Shown here one piece after another: positions 22,576 through 24,084 of a DNA stretch of 24,084 nucleotides. Position 1 is the stretch's first letter. Each line of letters begins with the position of its first letter. The stretch is taken from assembly GCA_948815685.1 (NCBI GenBank), contig CAQJOC010000001.1, positions 14,660 to 38,743 on the forward strand, in the 5' to 3' direction. The DNA comes from an uncultured Eubacteriales bacterium. Its GTDB lineage: Bacteria > Bacillota > Clostridia > Oscillospirales > Acutalibacteraceae. The notes beneath the pieces are model-generated. The model made no database searches, was not told the origin of the DNA, and saw only the letters and a program-made list of their open reading frames with translations. A program made the position numbers and the translations under genes.

Positions 22576-23011
22576 TGTAGCGGTTATAACAGGAAGGCTT
22601 ACTGCAGACCCGGAATTGAGACATACACCTAATGACATTGCAGTAACGAGTTTCAGTGTCGCAGTTACCAGGTCTTATGCGAGATCCGGTGAAGAAAGGC
22701 AAACAGATTTCATCGACGTTGTAGCATGGAGAGGGACAGCGGAATTTATATGCAAATATTTTAAAAAAGGTCAGATAATTGCTATTGAAGGTTCTATTCA
22801 GACACGTAATTATGAGGACAAAGAAGGTAAAAAGAGAAAAGCTGTTGAAATTGTTGCAAACAATGCTCATTTTGTTGAATCTAAAAGAAGTATGTCTGAA
22901 GTAGCTGCAAACAGCCATGAAAATATTATAGACGAGACTCCTGTTGCTTATGAAAGCGGAAAAGTCGAAGATTTTCAAGAAATACAATCTGACGAAGATT
23001 TACCATTTTAA
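22568..23011 (+). CDS. ssb: Single-stranded DNA-binding protein
   Basis: SSB coats single-stranded DNA during replication, recombination and repair and recruits partners through its tail. The OB-fold occupies about residues 1-105: MLNVAVITGRLTADPELRHT, then VAVTRSYARSGEERQTDFID, VVAWRGTAEFICKYFKKGQ and IAIEGSIQTRNYEDKEGKKR. A flexible linker leads to the acidic C-terminal tip SDEDLPF, close to the canonical DDDLPF. The length of 147 is typical. Its start overlaps the rpsF stop, and GGAGAA inside rpsF is its ribosome-binding site. It lies between rpsF and rpsR as usual. Confidence 0.97.
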   Translation: MLNVAVITGRLTADPELRHTPNDIAVTSFSVAVTRSYARSGEERQTDFIDVVAWRGTAEFICKYFKKGQIIAIEGSIQTRNYEDKEGKKRKAVEIVANNAHFVESKRSMSEVAANSHENIIDETPVAYESGKVEDFQEIQSDEDLPF

Positions 23012-23136
23012 AAAAAGAAAAAGTTAGTGATTAAAGGTTTAGTAGTCAAATAGAGTAAAGATTCAAAGATTGTATTAAAAACTTAAAAAATTAAAAAGCT
23101 AAGTGATTAAAATAAAGAAAAAAGGGGGTATTTATA

Positions 23137-23382
23137 GTGGAAAACGAGGAAAAAAGAGACCGGCGTAACATGAAAAGAAGGAAAAAACCTTGTGTGTTTT
23201 GTACGGAAAAAAATGCCGTAATAGATTATAAAGACATTTCAAGACTGAGACGTTTTGTGTCTGACAAGGCTAAAATATTGCCGAGAAGAGTTACGGGAAC
23301 TTGTGCGGGGCACCAAAAAATTTTAACTACTGCAATAAAAAGAGCTAGACACCTTGCATTTTTGCCATATACGTGTGATTAA
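23137..23382 (+). CDS. rpsR: 30S ribosomal protein S18
   Basis: S18 pairs with S6 on the small-subunit platform. The 81-residue product has a basic start (MENEEKRDRRNMKRRKKP), then CVFC (19-22) and VIDYKDISRLRRFVSDKAKI. The family's LPRRVTGTCAGHQKILTTAI and KRARHLAFLPYT follow. The cysteines CVFC plus Cys in GTCAGHQ suggest a zinc-binding form. The start is GTG at 23137 with AAAGGGGGT about eight bases upstream; no in-frame ATG fits as well. A gap of 125 bases separates it from ssb, and a terminator follows. Confidence 0.96.
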   Translation: MENEEKRDRRNMKRRKKPCVFCTEKNAVIDYKDISRLRRFVSDKAKILPRRVTGTCAGHQKILTTAIKRARHLAFLPYTCD

Positions 23383-23490
23383 TTAAGACTAAAAATACAG
23401 TGTTTAAAAATAGATGAAAAAATTAAGACGACAAAGAAAAAAATAGATTTTTAAAAGTTAAAGCTGGTCTTATTAAAAAATTTAATTATT

Positions 23491-23528
23491 ATCTCCGGCA
23501 TTCGATATATGCGATGTACGGAGATTTT
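23491..23528 (+). terminator. Terminator after rpsR
   Basis: ATCTCCG (23491-23497) pairs with CGGAGAT (23519-23525), partial pairing continues inside the loop, and a run of T follows. It lies about 110 bases after the rpsR stop and before the ABC transporter gene. Confidence 0.7.
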
Positions 23529-23603
23529 TGGCAATATGGGATTTTCTGAAAATATGCTTGAAACTTATTAGATATTTGTCTAAAGAGGAAAGGAAGCGGT
23601 GTG

Positions 23604-24084
23604 ATGGTAGAAATTAAAAATCTTGTGAAATGTTATGGCTCTAAAATTGCTGTCGATAACATAAGCCTTAATATAAAAAAGGGAGAAATCGTAGGATTTC
23701 TAGGTCCAAACGGAGCAGGGAAATCCACAACAATGAACATAATTACCGGATACATAGCGGCTACAAACGGAACAGTAAAGGTGAATGGCCTTGATATTTT
23801 GAGAAACCCAATAGCAGCTAAATCTCAAATAGGATATTTACCGGAACAGCCGCCACTGTATTTGGATATGACAGTTAAAGGATATTTAAAATTTATATAC
23901 GATTTGAAAAAAGTTAAATTGGATAGAACACAGCATATTAATGAGATATGCGAAAAAGTAGGCATATCTGATGTTTATGATAGGCAAATCAAGAAACTTT
24001 CAAAGGGGTATAAGCAAAGAGTAGGAATTGCTCAGGCTTTAATTGGGTATCCTCCACTTATTATTCTTGATGAGCCTACGGTTG
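23604..24084 (+). CDS. ABC transporter ATP-binding protein, N-terminal fragment
   Basis: The gene runs off the right edge after 160 codons. It shows Walker A GPNGAGKST (34-42), the Q-loop region IGYLPEQPPLY (76-86), the signature LSKGYKQRVGIAQALI (132-147) and Walker B LIILDEPT (152-159). The sequence resembles the multidrug/gliding-type exporter ATPases (GldA/CcmA group), whose membrane partner usually lies directly downstream. The substrate cannot be told. The ATG at 23604 follows a GGAAG site; a GTG at 23601 in the same frame is an equally placed alternative that adds one residue. Confidence 0.93.
   Translation, partial: MVEIKNLVKCYGSKIAVDNISLNIKKGEIVGFLGPNGAGKSTTMNIITGYIAATNGTVKVNGLDILRNPIAAKSQIGYLPEQPPLYLDMTVKGYLKFIYDLKKVKLDRTQHINEICEKVGISDVYDRQIKKLSKGYKQRVGIAQALIGYPPLIILDEPTV

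Noticed and set aside
22523..22987. 154-residue minus-strand open frame over ssb
   Set aside because: It is antisense to ssb, rich in Phe, Cys and Ser, and has no ribosome-binding site. The ssb gene explains the conservation.

Overview
The window is AT-rich DNA from a low-GC, Gram-positive, spore-forming anaerobe of the class Clostridia. Three genes point to sporulation: spoVAD, an alpha/beta small acid-soluble spore protein and spoVT. HPr kinase is typical of Firmicutes. A secreted dockerin-type protein leans towards the Oscillospiraceae/Ruminococcaceae side, but this is inference. By my count only about 70% of the window is coding, and several intergenic stretches of 400-850 bases hold small mobile elements or nothing recognisable.

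Layout. 1-168: 5' end of secA on the minus strand. 587-661: tRNA-Glu(CUC), with a solo transposon-like end next to its 3' side. 859-3543: a plus-strand housekeeping run of hprK, a PHP-family phosphoesterase and murB. 3538-4551: a lone spoVAD on the minus strand, cut by an in-frame TAA. 4848-5042: a spore DNA-protecting protein with a strong terminator. 5126-6080: a frameshifted IS200-type transposase embedded in a dense series of short hairpins. 6111-9191: spoVT between two unrecognised membrane-anchored proteins. 10043-11097: azlC-azlD, a branched-chain amino-acid exporter. 11529-13787: a 752-residue, lysine-rich helical protein of unknown function behind a near-consensus promoter. 14198-16794: rpmB, divergent from birA, then a site-2-protease homologue overlapping scpA. 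17635-19780: a secreted dockerin-type protein followed after 16 bases by a DUF1887-type (CARF plus nuclease) protein. 20628-21881: a PLP enzyme of the methionine gamma-lyase/aluminium-resistance family. 22234-23382: rpsF-ssb-rpsR. 23604-end: start of an ABC transporter ATPase.

Most genes are ordinary housekeeping or sporulation functions. The accessory content is made of three lineage-specific lysine-rich proteins, an IS200 relic with its hairpin cluster, and two families of short inverted-repeat elements flanked by TA. The GGCTTGTCT family has a full copy at 20343-20598 and a solo end at 526-583. The GGCCTGTTCACACG family has a full copy at 8063-8233 and a decayed copy at 21932-22071.

The most interesting points are the interrupted spoVAD, the orphan CARF-nuclease coupled to a dockerin gene, the hairpin modules with covarying stems around the IS200 relic, and the unknown 752-residue protein. 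I do not see a CRISPR array, a toxin-antitoxin pair or a complete multi-gene defence system. Any claim of a new system would rest on the DUF1887/dockerin pair or the three orphan proteins and needs comparative evidence.
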